Shown here piece by piece: positions 7,869-15,993 of a DNA stretch of 55,478 nucleotides. The stretch is from the NCBI GenBank assembly GCA_002746685.1, contig PDQK01000032.1, positions 1 through 55,478 on the forward strand, in the 5' to 3' direction. The notes below the pieces were generated by a model that saw nothing but the letters and a program-made list of their open reading frames with translations, was not told where the DNA came from and ran no database searches. The position numbers and the translations under genes were made by a program. Within the stretch, counting starts at the first letter, position 1. Each line of letters opens with the position of its first letter. The DNA comes from Desulfobulbus propionicus (GTDB lineage: Bacteria > Desulfobacterota > Desulfobulbia > Desulfobulbales > Desulfobulbaceae).

Positions 7869-8650
7869 ACCTTTTGCTCCTTAATTGAATGCGCCACATC
7901 CGACAGGATCGTCAAACGCCCCCCATAGGTAGCCTGCAAAATCTCTTCAGTAAAGACCTCTTCGGTCGGACCAAATGCGACCAAACGCATGTTAATCAGC
8001 ATCAGGATGTCGAAGTAGTTTTTCGCTGTCGCCAGGTCGTGATGAACCACCAGCAATGTTTTGCCGCGAGCGACCAGTTTCTGCATGATTTCAATGATAG
8101 CCGCTTCGGTTGCCGCATCGACACCGACAAAAGGCTCGTCCATTAAATACAGGTCACTTTCCTGCGCAAGGGCACGTGCCAGAAACACCCTCTGCTGCTG
8201 ACCGCCGGAAAGGTTCCCGATCTGACGATTAGCAAAGGGTAACATCTTGACCTTTTCAAGACATTCCCGGGCGATATCCTTGTCCCGTTTGGTGGGGCGC
8301 TGGGCCAACTTGAGGTTGCCGTAACGTCCCATCAGCACGACGTCCATCACGCTGACCGGGAAATCCCAATCCACCGATTCCCGTTGGGGCACATAGCCCA
8401 CCCTATGGCAGTTTTCCTTGTAACTCTTACCAAAAATCTTAACCCACCCGGCAGAAACGGGAAGCAATCCCATTATCGCTTTGATCAGCGTTGATTTACC
8501 GGCACCGTTAGGGCCAACAATACCGACTAACCGGCCCTCGGGTATCTCCATGTCGATACCGTAGAGTACCGGTTTTTTATGGTAAGCGACGGTGAGGTAG
8601 TGAAGCTCAAGGGGCGACACGCCCCCCTGCGTTTCTGCAGACATATACAT
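7865..8650 (-). CDS. troB: Mn/Zn ABC transporter ATPase
   Basis: 261-residue ATPase of the ZnuC/MntB/TroB group that powers metal import. Walker A is GPNGAGKST (~45-53), the signature LSGGQQQR at ~147, Walker B LYLMDEP with the switch His in VVHHD. The Q-loop region VPQRESVDWDFP is characteristic of the Mn/Zn branch. ATG at 8650 follows AAGGAG by five bases. The gene is separated from the binding-protein gene upstream by a strong hairpin and overlaps the downstream permease gene. Confidence 0.92.
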   Translation of the reverse strand: MYMSAETQGGVSPLELHYLTVAYHKKPVLYGIDMEIPEGRLVGIVGPNGAGKSTLIKAIMGLLPVSAGWVKIFGKSYKENCHRVGYVPQRESVDWDFPVSVMDVVLMGRYGNLKLAQRPTKRDKDIARECLEKVKMLPFANRQIGNLSGGQQQRVFLARALAQESDLYLMDEPFVGVDAATEAAIIEIMQKLVARGKTLLVVHHDLATAKNYFDILMLINMRLVAFGPTEEVFTEEILQATYGGRLTILSDVAHSIKEQKV

Positions 8651-8682
8651 ATGTTCTCCTTACAATCAAAATACTAAACAAC

Positions 8683-8710
8683 GACCCCGAACCTGAACAG
8701 GTTCGGGGTC
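8683..8710 (-). terminator. Intercistronic hairpin between binding-protein and ATPase genes
   Basis: Perfect 12-bp arms GACCCCGAACCT (8683-8694) and AGGTTCGGGGTC (8699-8710) around a 4-base loop, 13 bases after the binding-protein stop. The following minus-strand bases are only moderately T-rich, so it is more likely a partial terminator or mRNA stabiliser that makes more binding protein than membrane subunits. Confidence 0.7.
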
Positions 8711-8723
8711 TTACTGCAAAAGC

Positions 8724-9644
8724 TTACTTAAGTGCATTAACGATGGTTGTCAGGTTATACTTAACCATTCCTTCATAGGTGCCGGTATCTATACCGTCAT
8801 GCATTTCTCCAGGTGCTCCCATAGCATCAGAGAACAACTCACCACCGATCTCTACACCGGCGTCAGCTGCCACCCGTTTGATTGCTGCCGGGTTGACGCT
8901 ACTTTCAACAAAGATCGCCTTAACTTTCTGTTTCTTGATAAAATCAACCAGACTGGCTACATCTGCCAGAGCCGCCTCGGAAACAGTCGAAACGCCTTGC
9001 AGACCAATTACCTGGAACCCATACTGTCGACCGAAGTAGTTGTAGGCGTCGTGGCTGGTAACCAGAATTCGAGCCTCTTCAGGCAGCTCCCTGGCCTTTT
9101 TTAAACACCACTGATGCAAGTCGCTCATCCGCTTCATCAGGGCAGTGCCGTTTGCTTCGTAGATCGCTTTCCCTGCAGGGTCGGCCTCGCTCAATCCTTT
9201 CACAATTATTGGTACGCCCATTTTCCATAAGGTCACATCGAACCAAACGTGTGGATCCCAGTGGCCTTCGAATTCTTCTGGCTCAAGCAGTTGATCCTTG
9301 GGAATAGCCTCGGTCACAGGGTAGGCGATTACGCCGCGTCGCGCCAGCTTGAGAAACAGATCTGCCATGCGTCCCTCAAGCATCAGACCCGAGTAGAAGA
9401 TGATATCAGCTTTACTCAGGCGGGCTGCATCGGCCGCAGTCGGCTTGTACAGATGAGGGTCAACACCCGGCCCCATCAATTGGCCCACGTCAACTCGCTC
9501 AGCGCCGATCTGTTTAACCAGGTCGGCAATCTGGCCGATGGTCGTTTCGATCTTCAGTTTTTTTTCTTCTGCCTGCACGTTAGTGATCAATGCCAACGTA
9601 ATCACCACTGCCATCAAAAGGACTGTCCCACGTTTTAGAATCAT
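8724..9644 (-). CDS. troA: Mn/Zn-binding periplasmic protein (TroA/ZnuA family)
   Basis: 306-residue cluster A-I substrate-binding protein with a signal peptide ending near VQA (residue ~25). The four expected ligands are visible: His64 (GVDPHLY), His132 (WDPHVW), His198 (SHDAY) and Asp273 (SDAMG). A His as third ligand matches TroA/ZnuA rather than PsaA/MntC, which have Glu there. There is no His-rich loop as in many ZnuA proteins, so Mn or mixed Mn/Zn is plausible. The start at ATG 9644 is chosen because GAGGA lies just upstream; an in-frame ATG at 9656 overlaps that site. It heads the troABCD-type operon. Confidence 0.9.
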   Translation of the reverse strand: MILKRGTVLLMAVVITLALITNVQAEEKKLKIETTIGQIADLVKQIGAERVDVGQLMGPGVDPHLYKPTAADAARLSKADIIFYSGLMLEGRMADLFLKLARRGVIAYPVTEAIPKDQLLEPEEFEGHWDPHVWFDVTLWKMGVPIIVKGLSEADPAGKAIYEANGTALMKRMSDLHQWCLKKARELPEEARILVTSHDAYNYFGRQYGFQVIGLQGVSTVSEAALADVASLVDFIKKQKVKAIFVESSVNPAAIKRVAADAGVEIGGELFSDAMGAPGEMHDGIDTGTYEGMVKYNLTTIVNALK

Positions 9645-9683
9645 TGTTTTCCTCATTCTTAAAACTTTTTGTTTATTGATATA

Positions 9684-9823
9684 ATTTTCGATGCGAATAA
9701 GCCCGAAAATCGCCTTTGAACACCATCAAAAATCATTTTGGCCGAGATCGTATCACAATTTGGCGAATCAAAAAAGTATTTTCTAGGCAGTTTAATATTT
9801 TTTCTGCAACCTAAACCTAGGTT
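9684..9823 (-). promoter_or_regulatory. Candidate metal-regulator operators upstream of the importer operon
   Basis: Two signals lie upstream of the binding-protein gene. First, ATTTTCG (9684-9690) and CGAAAAT (9704-9710) form an inverted repeat enclosing ATGCGAATAA (9691-9700), identical to a decamer in the regulator promoter. Second, the palindrome AACCTAGGTT (9814-9823), preceded by AACCTAA, resembles the AGGTTAGCCTAACCT style of DtxR/MntR operators. Binding is inferred, not shown. Confidence 0.45.
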
Positions 9824-10081
9824 CATTATTATCTATCAAAACCGCAAAGGGGGGGGCATGGTTATTGGTCTCTCTGGGACCTGGTTTTCCATGGCACAAT
9901 ATGACTTATCTGGCCAAATTTTATTGAAGCCAGAGTCATGCTAACAAAGAGTGCCTATTCCAAGGAAAAGCAAACAATGCTTTTAGAGCAATGCGGATAC
10001 CAAAAGGAAAAAGAAACGACGTATGGAGTAATTTGGCAGAGAGAACTTGTTGAGTTAACGATTCGGGAAAAGTTGGCCATT
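9824..10081. other. Non-coding or decayed stretch before the IS66 remnant
   Basis: No recognisable gene. An ATG at 9938 opens a rightward frame that encodes a Lys/Glu-rich stretch and then runs antisense through the IS66 fragment. It has no ribosome site and no recognised homology, so it is not called. Confidence 0.4.
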
Positions 10082-10339
10082 TTAGAAAAATGGTGGTCTA
10101 TGCGTAAAAAAGGAGAGGTTGTGCGCCTCAAATACCACAGTATACGAGAGATGATGCCGCCTGCAATATTTGGTACGACTCAGACCACTTTGACGTTGTG
10201 CTTCTACGTGGGCTTTCCAGGGGCTTCCCATGATCGAATCATGGGCTTGTGGCGCATCAGGCATGGGATACCTCCTTATGCCAAGGTCAGTTGATGAAAA
10301 AAAATCATCATGCCTCATGCCTGAGAGAAAAAAGACCAA
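10082..10339 (-). mobile_element. IS66-family remnant with truncated tnpA
   Basis: The minus strand has AAGGAGGT then ATG at 10264-10262, reading PDAPQAHD, then WKAHVEAQRQSGLSRTKYCR, the typical N-terminus of IS66 TnpA (a small helix-turn-helix accessory protein). The frame is lost about 40 codons in (after HHLSY), and nothing of TnpB or TnpC is visible. The leader 10260-10326 closely matches bases 1-66 of the window, but the outer end has diverged (AGCGCTTTG where the other copy has GGCGCTTAC). It is an old relative of the element that cut the SPFH gene. Confidence 0.7.
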
Positions 10340-10675
10340 TACAGCGCTTTGTTCAGGCCGGACAGCCCGAATTCGCGGATTTCAGTGTCCGAAATCAGAT
10401 GAACCCGGTGCTCGGATTCCTCGGGAACCGTCCGATTTCAATGGAATAACAGAGAGAAAGACACTGGCATCTTTTCCAGATAGCAATCCCTGCCAGAGGG
10501 TATTCAACTAACCAGTTTATAGTATTTTAAAAGTACCAAGTTCTTTGTGCTGTGAGATATGGTGAAACACGTTTCAGGTTAAATGTGCAGTGTTGGTATT
10601 AACTGCAGAGATTTCATTTTTTATGCAGGGCGAGCATGAAAAAATGCAACTACACTGCATGAATGAACAAGCAGC
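10340..10675. other. Gene-free stretch between two IS remnants
   Basis: About 336 bases with no convincing coding frame or RNA, flanked by the IS66 remnant and the IS200 remnant. It is probably mobile-element debris. Confidence 0.35.
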
Positions 10676-10987
10676 TTAGAAATGGAGTGGTATTGAGTTT
10701 GCCCTAAAAGAGGACAAAATGCCTCTTGTCTTCTGAGAAGGCAAGGTGCTGCCCCCTTCTTTTTCATTAAAAATAATCGTTGTTGACGGCTGTCTAATTG
10801 GCGCTCTTTGACCTCTGGGTATTTCTATACCAGCATATCTTTTCAGCATCCAATCCAACAGCGCAAAACAATAACCACGTGACCAAGAGTAATCACCCCA
10901 ATAGGTTTTCTTTTTCAAACCACGAAACGTATTGAATATACAAATCGCTGTCCGCCCCAAGGGGTGATTTTCTAAAACGAAATACAT
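10676..10987 (-). pseudogene. IS200/IS605-type TnpA, C-terminal remnant
   Basis: The reading contains GLKKKTYWGDYSWSRGYC, matching the 'K.YWG...W.RGY' block just before the catalytic tyrosine region of Y1 transposases of the IS200 family. The next block appears only after a frameshift (CAVGLDAEKI in the adjacent frame). The N-terminal half with the HUH motif is missing. A non-functional fragment. Confidence 0.6.
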
Positions 10988-11245
10988 TATGTTGCTTGAT
11001 ATTTAAAAAACCCTCCAATCCTTATGCCTCACCATCGAGTGAGCCAAGTCGGCGCAACCTTGCCTTGAGTACCTTACTCCTCATTTCCTGTCATAAAAAC
11101 AAGAACATTTGTAAAGCGTAAGGCTGATGGGTTTCGGGTTTCTCCGCGTTAGTTCCAAGACCATTGCACTTACGGAAAGAAGGAAGGCGAAGCTATACTA
11201 AAACCGCTATGCCGGGTGGATCTGCTTCAGAGACGCGTAGCCTTC

Positions 11246-11497
11246 TCACCCCTTTGCTGCTTCCTTTGCGGCAATCTCTCGCTCGGCGATTAAATCCTCC
11301 AGTCGCTCCTTCTCGATCACCAGATCCTCCAGTGTCAACGACGCAGGATCAGTACATGCAGCCATCGGGACATTGATACCCTGCTGGCGCAACCAGCCAT
11401 CCACCCTACTCTGATTCTTCTTGTACACGTAGAACCCCATGGTAGCGACCCCAATGCCGACCGCAAATCCCGTCATATGATCTACACTTATTCTCAT
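11246..11497 (-). CDS. Small membrane-anchored protein of the metal ATPase cluster
   Basis: 83 residues with a strong AAGGAG ribosome site. One hydrophobic helix (~8-25, GFAVGIGVATMGFYVY) is followed by a Cys-containing middle (MAACTDP) and a charged C-terminal helix (EDLVIEKERLEDLIAEREIA) likely to form a coiled coil. It is the last gene of the HMA/P-type ATPase operon, 13 bases after its neighbour. Family not recognised; possibly an accessory to the exporter. Confidence 0.7.
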   Translation of the reverse strand: MRISVDHMTGFAVGIGVATMGFYVYKKNQSRVDGWLRQQGINVPMAACTDPASLTLEDLVIEKERLEDLIAEREIAAKEAAKG

Positions 11498-11510
11498 TCG
11501 TTACTCCTTT

Positions 11511-12350
11511 TTATCTATTTTTGAATCGTAGTGGGATACCATTCGGCATCCATCCCATTCCTTCAAGTTCTTCTCCATGAACACGTGCCACGTGACGCAT
11601 GTCGCCCAACATGTCGTGTCCTCCAATTTCCGCTAACACCAAGTCGGTAAATCCGCGCGCCAGCATCAACAGCCAGCCACCTTCTCGCCCTTCTACGTCC
11701 GAGGAAACAGCTATCTCATAGTGTGGCACCCCATCGAAGCTTCCAGCCTGGACAGGCCGCACAATAATACCAGCCTGCCTCCCTTGCAGGAGATTTCGAC
11801 CGATGAACGTCGCCGCCCACGTCATTGAGGTAGCCCACAGTAAATTGCCCCGCAGGAAAGCCGTTACCAGATATCCCAGGGACAGTACCCCAGGGTCGAA
11901 GTATCCCTGCTCCCGGATATCCCGCCAGCCGTGATGTACTACAGCGGCAGCCGTGCCCATACCGGCCAGTCTTTCCCAGCGTGCCACCATCCCTCCTTGC
12001 TGCCCGGTCATACGCATTCCGACAGCAACCATGAGCATAGCGCCAGCAACCCACGCACTGGCTTGTATAGGTTCATGCCTGACTTGCTTCCTCACGAACA
12101 CGGGCTCCGCACCGGCATCAAGCCCGAATGCCAGCGCCACGCGCAGCGTCACTTCCTCTGCATGCAGACACAACGGATCAAACCGCGCCATTACAGAACG
12201 CGACACCTGCGTATACGTAATCTCCACCAGCCCTTCATGGCCCTTGACGGTGTCCAGCAATCGATCCGGATCGCGCAACGGCCTCGACAGTCGCAACCGT
12301 AACCGCCCCGGCAACTGGTGCACAATCACAAGACTCAGCACCGATGGCAT
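11511..12350 (-). CDS. HMA-like domain membrane protein
   Basis: 279 residues. The N-terminal ~80 residues form an HMA-like ferredoxin fold with VHQLPGRLRLRLSRPL and no CxxC motif. After ~95 come three to four hydrophobic helices (to ~185), then a soluble C-terminal domain. The ATG at 12350 overlaps the ATPase stop (TGATG), so it is translated with the exporter; GGAGG lies upstream. It may present metal to, or regulate, the P-type ATPase, as inferred from coupling and the shared domain. The precise role is unknown. Confidence 0.75.
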   Translation of the reverse strand: MPSVLSLVIVHQLPGRLRLRLSRPLRDPDRLLDTVKGHEGLVEITYTQVSRSVMARFDPLCLHAEEVTLRVALAFGLDAGAEPVFVRKQVRHEPIQASAWVAGAMLMVAVGMRMTGQQGGMVARWERLAGMGTAAAVVHHGWRDIREQGYFDPGVLSLGYLVTAFLRGNLLWATSMTWAATFIGRNLLQGRQAGIIVRPVQAGSFDGVPHYEIAVSSDVEGREGGWLLMLARGFTDLVLAEIGGHDMLGDMRHVARVHGEELEGMGWMPNGIPLRFKNR

Positions 12351-14545
12351 CAAACGTCCTCCATGTTATGGACCAGTAACCGCGATGAGTTAAGCACTAC
12401 CGCAACGGTACAGCTATTATGCAGGACTGCTCCCCAGAATACCGGCAGCACGCCGATGGAAGCAAGCATGATGCCGAGGGTATTGACGCCGACGGCAGTA
12501 ATAAAGTTTTGCCGGACGATATTCATAGTTTTCTGCGAGAGCTCAATAACCGATGGGATCATCAGTGAGTTATCGCCAGTGATAGTGATATCGGCAGCCT
12601 CCATGGCGATATCGGTACGAGTATTGCCCATGGCAATGCCGACATCGGCATATGCCAGAGCAGGGGCATCGTTGACACCATCACCGACCATCACCACCGA
12701 AGTACCTTTTGATTGCAGTCGAAGGACGTTCTCAGCCTTCTCATCAGGCATAACCTCGGCATGATAACGATCCATGCCCATTCGCGAGGCAACGATTTCC
12801 GCATGCTGTTCCACATCACCGGTAAGCAAAATAATATCGTCCATACCGTGAATGCGCAATCGATTGAGGGCCTTTTTCATATCCTCACGGAGTACATCCT
12901 GAACACCGATGATTCCCATCAATTTTTTACCGCGGGCAATGTAGATGACATTTTCCCCCTGCCGAGCGATACGTTTTGCCTGATCTTCGACTGCGGCAAG
13001 ATTGATCTTATTTTCCACCATGAACCGGCGGCTCCCCACTCTGATAACGCTTCGGCGTATCTTGGTGGTCACCCCCCGCGAGGTGATTATTTCATTGTTG
13101 GTATGCCTGGGAAGCTGCCAGCCTGTTCGACGCACTCGCTCAATAATCGCCACGGCCATCGGATGGTTGCTGGTCTCCTCTGCAGCGGCGGCCATGCAAA
13201 GCAACTCCTTTTCACCCATTTCCTGATCCGAGCAAATCACAGAACTTACCACCGGCCGCCCCACAGTGAGAGTTCCGGTTTTGTCAAATATCATGGTATT
13301 AATATCAGCCAGAGCCTCTATATAATTGCTTCCCTTGATCAGCACGCCACTGCGGGCAGCGGTGCAGATTGAAGCGGACAATGCCGTTGCCGTAGACAAA
13401 CGCACTCCGCAGGAATAATCAATGATCAACATATTGAGGGCGCGACTGACTTGGCCAGTCATAAAATAGACCAGCACTGCCAAAGCAAAGTTTATAGGTA
13501 TCAACTGGGCAGAGAAGCGGTCGGCATTGGACTGGATTGCCGCCTTTTTATGGGCGGCCTCTTCCACCAAGTTGATGATTCTGGCAATGGCGGTACTGTC
13601 TCCTACTCGCCTCGCTTCAACCACCAGCCGTCCGGATTTGACCACCGTCCCGGCAAAGACCTCGTCGCGCTTGTTTTTATTGACTGGAAGATATTCCCCG
13701 GTGATGGAGGCCTGGTCTATTGCTGCCTCCCCGGAAATTACCACACCGTCAACACTGATTTTCTCGCCGGTTCTGGCAATGACATGATCCCCTTGTTGCA
13801 GCTCGGAAAGAGCAACACGCTCCTCATGATTCTTAGCATCAAGTCTCCAGACAAATTCTTCACCCACTGATAACATCTCGCGGATCGCGTTCCTGGTGCG
13901 ATCCATGGTGTAGGCAGTAAGCAACTCGGCAACATCTGCAAGGAGAATAATGGTCAAAGCTGAAACAGCCTGCCCCGAAGCAACGCTTGCCACGATTGCG
14001 CTGGCGCTGAGAGTATCGGCATTGGGTCTCTTCTGTACCACTAAAGATCTCAGGCCGCTGCAGAAAATCGGCCAGGCGAGCCCCATGGCGGTTATGGCCG
14101 GCATTGAGAGAAATCTCCCGATAAAGCTCTGGGGCGTCGGGCTGGGTCGCAACCAAGCAAATAACAACGAAAAGGATGTCCCCGCAATCCGCTGCCATCT
14201 GACACCAAGTGGCTCCTCCTGTAGTCGTCGCTCCTGAAGGGTCATTGCATTTCGTTCGGCCCGCTCTTCTTTGAAAGCACTCAACGACCAGGAGCCAAGT
14301 ACGGTGGTTACTCGCTCAAGGATTTCATCTGAACTGGCTTCTTTACCATTGTAGGTGATGAGAACGGTTCTGCTGATGGTAGAGAGTTCCACAGAGTTTA
14401 CTGCCACACCATCTGCCAACTCCTGGATAATCTGCTCGGAAAATTCTTTCAAATATCCAAGTCCACGGCAGTAAATCCTGATCCGTCCTTTCAGAGAGTG
14501 GCGGATCTCGCAATTCATCAAAGGTACTTTTTTAACCGAGATCAT
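12350..14545 (-). CDS. P1B-type metal-transporting ATPase (probable Mn exporter)
   Basis: 731 residues. N-terminal cysteine-free HMA-like domain (~10-85, LKGRIRIYCRG), membrane helices, actuator loop with TGE (282-284), phosphorylation site DKTGTLT (Asp421), HP locus (SNHPMAVAI ~465) and hinge GDGVNDAP (~630). The metal-site motif in the sixth helix is DYSCGVRLSTATALS (376-390), i.e. SCG in place of the CPC/SPC of Cu/Zn pumps. This type resembles CtpC-like pumps linked to Mn, so Mn export is favoured but not proven. It is embedded in an operon of HMA-like genes and overlaps both neighbours. Confidence 0.88.
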   Translation of the reverse strand: MISVKKVPLMNCEIRHSLKGRIRIYCRGLGYLKEFSEQIIQELADGVAVNSVELSTISRTVLITYNGKEASSDEILERVTTVLGSWSLSAFKEERAERNAMTLQERRLQEEPLGVRWQRIAGTSFSLLFAWLRPSPTPQSFIGRFLSMPAITAMGLAWPIFCSGLRSLVVQKRPNADTLSASAIVASVASGQAVSALTIILLADVAELLTAYTMDRTRNAIREMLSVGEEFVWRLDAKNHEERVALSELQQGDHVIARTGEKISVDGVVISGEAAIDQASITGEYLPVNKNKRDEVFAGTVVKSGRLVVEARRVGDSTAIARIINLVEEAAHKKAAIQSNADRFSAQLIPINFALAVLVYFMTGQVSRALNMLIIDYSCGVRLSTATALSASICTAARSGVLIKGSNYIEALADINTMIFDKTGTLTVGRPVVSSVICSDQEMGEKELLCMAAAAEETSNHPMAVAIIERVRRTGWQLPRHTNNEIITSRGVTTKIRRSVIRVGSRRFMVENKINLAAVEDQAKRIARQGENVIYIARGKKLMGIIGVQDVLREDMKKALNRLRIHGMDDIILLTGDVEQHAEIVASRMGMDRYHAEVMPDEKAENVLRLQSKGTSVVMVGDGVNDAPALAYADVGIAMGNTRTDIAMEAADITITGDNSLMIPSVIELSQKTMNIVRQNFITAVGVNTLGIMLASIGVLPVFWGAVLHNSCTVAVVLNSSRLLVHNMEDV

Positions 14546-14948
14546 CTATAGGAAGCCTCCTGTCGGTGTCGAGCCAATGTTTTTTAGGGAGATTCCCATC
14601 AAACCATCGAGTAAGACGTGCTAACATTTCTTCGGGACCGAGTCCTGCCAACTGTGATAGGCTTTCCCTATTGGCAACAACAGCCTTGTAACAGGAGAAA
14701 ACAAAATCACAGATTTCCTGCTCTGAAAGGAGGGTTCGATCATACTCCATCAATAGGCTGCCCCTCACATGGCTTACGGAAACTGTTTTTATTCCTTCAG
14801 GAGACTCAAGCAATTTTCGAGCAATTTCAACAAATTCAAGATGCTGTTTTCCCAGCCGTTTAAGAAACGGCAGATAAAATCTGATTCTCCCTGGACAGCT
14901 GTGAAGCACTTTTGGCTTTGCCAGCACTTGCAACCCAAGGAGCTTCAC
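14532..14948 (-). CDS. HMA-like domain protein, soluble
   Basis: 138 residues from a GTG at 14948-14946 that overlaps the TGA of the upstream HMA gene (GTGA), with GGGGGAGAGG just before it; this start avoids the long overlap implied by an upstream ATG (15029). The core is VLHSCPGRIRFYLPFL, then a beta-alpha-beta pattern and SVSHVRGSLLMEYD, matching HMA-like folds of the cysteine-free type. It overlaps the ATPase gene by 14 bases. Likely a metal- or partner-binding module for the exporter. Confidence 0.7.
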   Translation of the reverse strand: MKLLGLQVLAKPKVLHSCPGRIRFYLPFLKRLGKQHLEFVEIARKLLESPEGIKTVSVSHVRGSLLMEYDRTLLSEQEICDFVFSCYKAVVANRESLSQLAGLGPEEMLARLTRWFDGNLPKKHWLDTDRRLPIDDLG

Positions 14949-15517
14949 CCCTCTCCCCCTACCTTTCGAAAGGAGAGCAGGTTTATGGCCCACCAGATCA
15001 ACGTGATTCCGCCTGGGAGAGACTGCCATCGATCAACAAAAAGCTTTCTACCACCAAGAATCAGCAGGGTCACGCTGACCAAGGAGGGAAGATCAACCAA
15101 CCCTCTGGATTCATCATATATCACATGATTGACATTTTTTGCCAGCCGCAAAAACTCTCTTGAAAAAAAAGCTTGCTTTGGCCTGTCAAGTTCCTCCTCA
15201 AGACCAAGCAGCCGTGCAATGGCAGCAAAGAGGAGATCGGGAGGAATCACAGTGGGTTCAAACCGAACCACCAAACTGCCGGTTACCCTGCTGTGCTTAA
15301 CCTCTTTTATTCCACTCAAGCTTGCCAATTGATCAAGAGCTGGTCGCATGGCCTCATGATGATCTTTGAGGCTGGGTATAATAAAGCGGATTCTTCCCGG
15401 AAGTACGTGATGAACCTGGAGGGGACCGGTATGCAGCATGGGCATTCCCTGCAATTCTTTATTCTGCTTCTTACCCACGACAATAGCCGCGATCAATACA
15501 CTGGTAAGCAGGTGCAT
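14945..15517 (-). CDS. HMA-like domain protein with membrane segment
   Basis: 190 residues, first gene of the exporter operon, with AGGAGAAGGAT before the ATG. A short hydrophobic N-terminus precedes an HMA-like domain (VHHVLPGRIRFIIPSL at ~37-52; VKHSRVTGSLVVRFEP at ~73-88) with no CxxC. A C-terminal hydrophobic part (~142-180) is probably one or two helices. The motif PGRIRF is shared with the next two gene products. Function inferred only from the operon. Confidence 0.72.
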   Translation of the reverse strand: MHLLTSVLIAAIVVGKKQNKELQGMPMLHTGPLQVHHVLPGRIRFIIPSLKDHHEAMRPALDQLASLSGIKEVKHSRVTGSLVVRFEPTVIPPDLLFAAIARLLGLEEELDRPKQAFFSREFLRLAKNVNHVIYDESRGLVDLPSLVSVTLLILGGRKLFVDRWQSLPGGITLIWWAINLLSFRKVGGEG

Positions 15518-15764
15518 ATCCTTCTCTCCTTTTAGTGGTTAAGACCGTACTCTGACATGATAGTATCGAAGTAACATCCTTTTGCGGCCTTACAGGTAGG
15601 ACTTTTCCATGACGGTCAAATGTAATTTCCCCCCCTGAAATAGTCAATACTAAGTAACATTCGACTTCACCCAATGTCTTCAGCATTCTTTTGTGTATCT
15701 TTTCTTGGTTCTGTTTTCTTTTCTGTCATAAAAAACCATGGCAAGAGACACAAACGACACCTCT
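15518..15764. other. Leader region of the exporter operon
   Basis: About 250 bases between the tRNA terminator and the first HMA gene. Minus-strand frames are open for up to 71 codons from 15686 but lack a ribosome site, so I do not call a gene. It should contain the operon promoter, which I could not place with confidence. Confidence 0.35.
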
Positions 15765-15771
15765 AAAAACA

Positions 15772-15814
15772 AATAAGCCGCTTATCCCGGTATTACTGGG
15801 GTAAGCGGCTTATT
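15772..15814 (-). terminator. Rho-independent terminator of tRNA-Leu
   Basis: Arms AATAAGCCGCTTATCCC (15772-15788) and GGGGTAAGCGGCTTATT (15798-15814) pair over almost their whole length. On the minus strand the hairpin starts a few bases after the tRNA CCA end and is followed by TTGTTTTTAG. Confidence 0.85.
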
Positions 15815-15820
15815 GTTCTT

Positions 15821-15907
15821 TGGTGCCGGAGGTCGGAGTCGAACCGACACGGAGTTGCCTCCGCTGGATTTTGAGTCCAGTGCGTCTACCAGTTTCACCA
15901 CTCCGGC
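15821..15907 (-). tRNA. tRNA-Leu (anticodon CAA)
   Basis: The minus strand folds as a class II tRNA: acceptor GCCGGAG pairs with CTCCGGC, D-loop with TGGTAGAC, anticodon arm CTGGACTCAAAATCCAG with CAA, a long variable arm (CGGAGGCAACTCCG), and GTTCGACTC in the T arm. The discriminator A and CCA are encoded. The long variable arm and CAA anticodon identify leucine (UUG codons). Confidence 0.95.
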
Positions 15908-15993
15908 AAAATGTGGCCGTATTATTTACTGCAAATACCTTTTTAGTGTCAAGATTAAACTGCTGCTTTACGTCTGAAGGTGCTTGCACAGCG

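Noticed and set aside
9938..10294. 118-codon rightward frame with a Lys/Glu-rich first half
   Set aside because: No ribosome site, and its second half is antisense to the IS66 tnpA remnant; no family recognised.
15471..15686. 71-codon leftward frame upstream of the first HMA-like gene
   Set aside because: No ribosome site; it runs through the leader and into the next gene in another frame.
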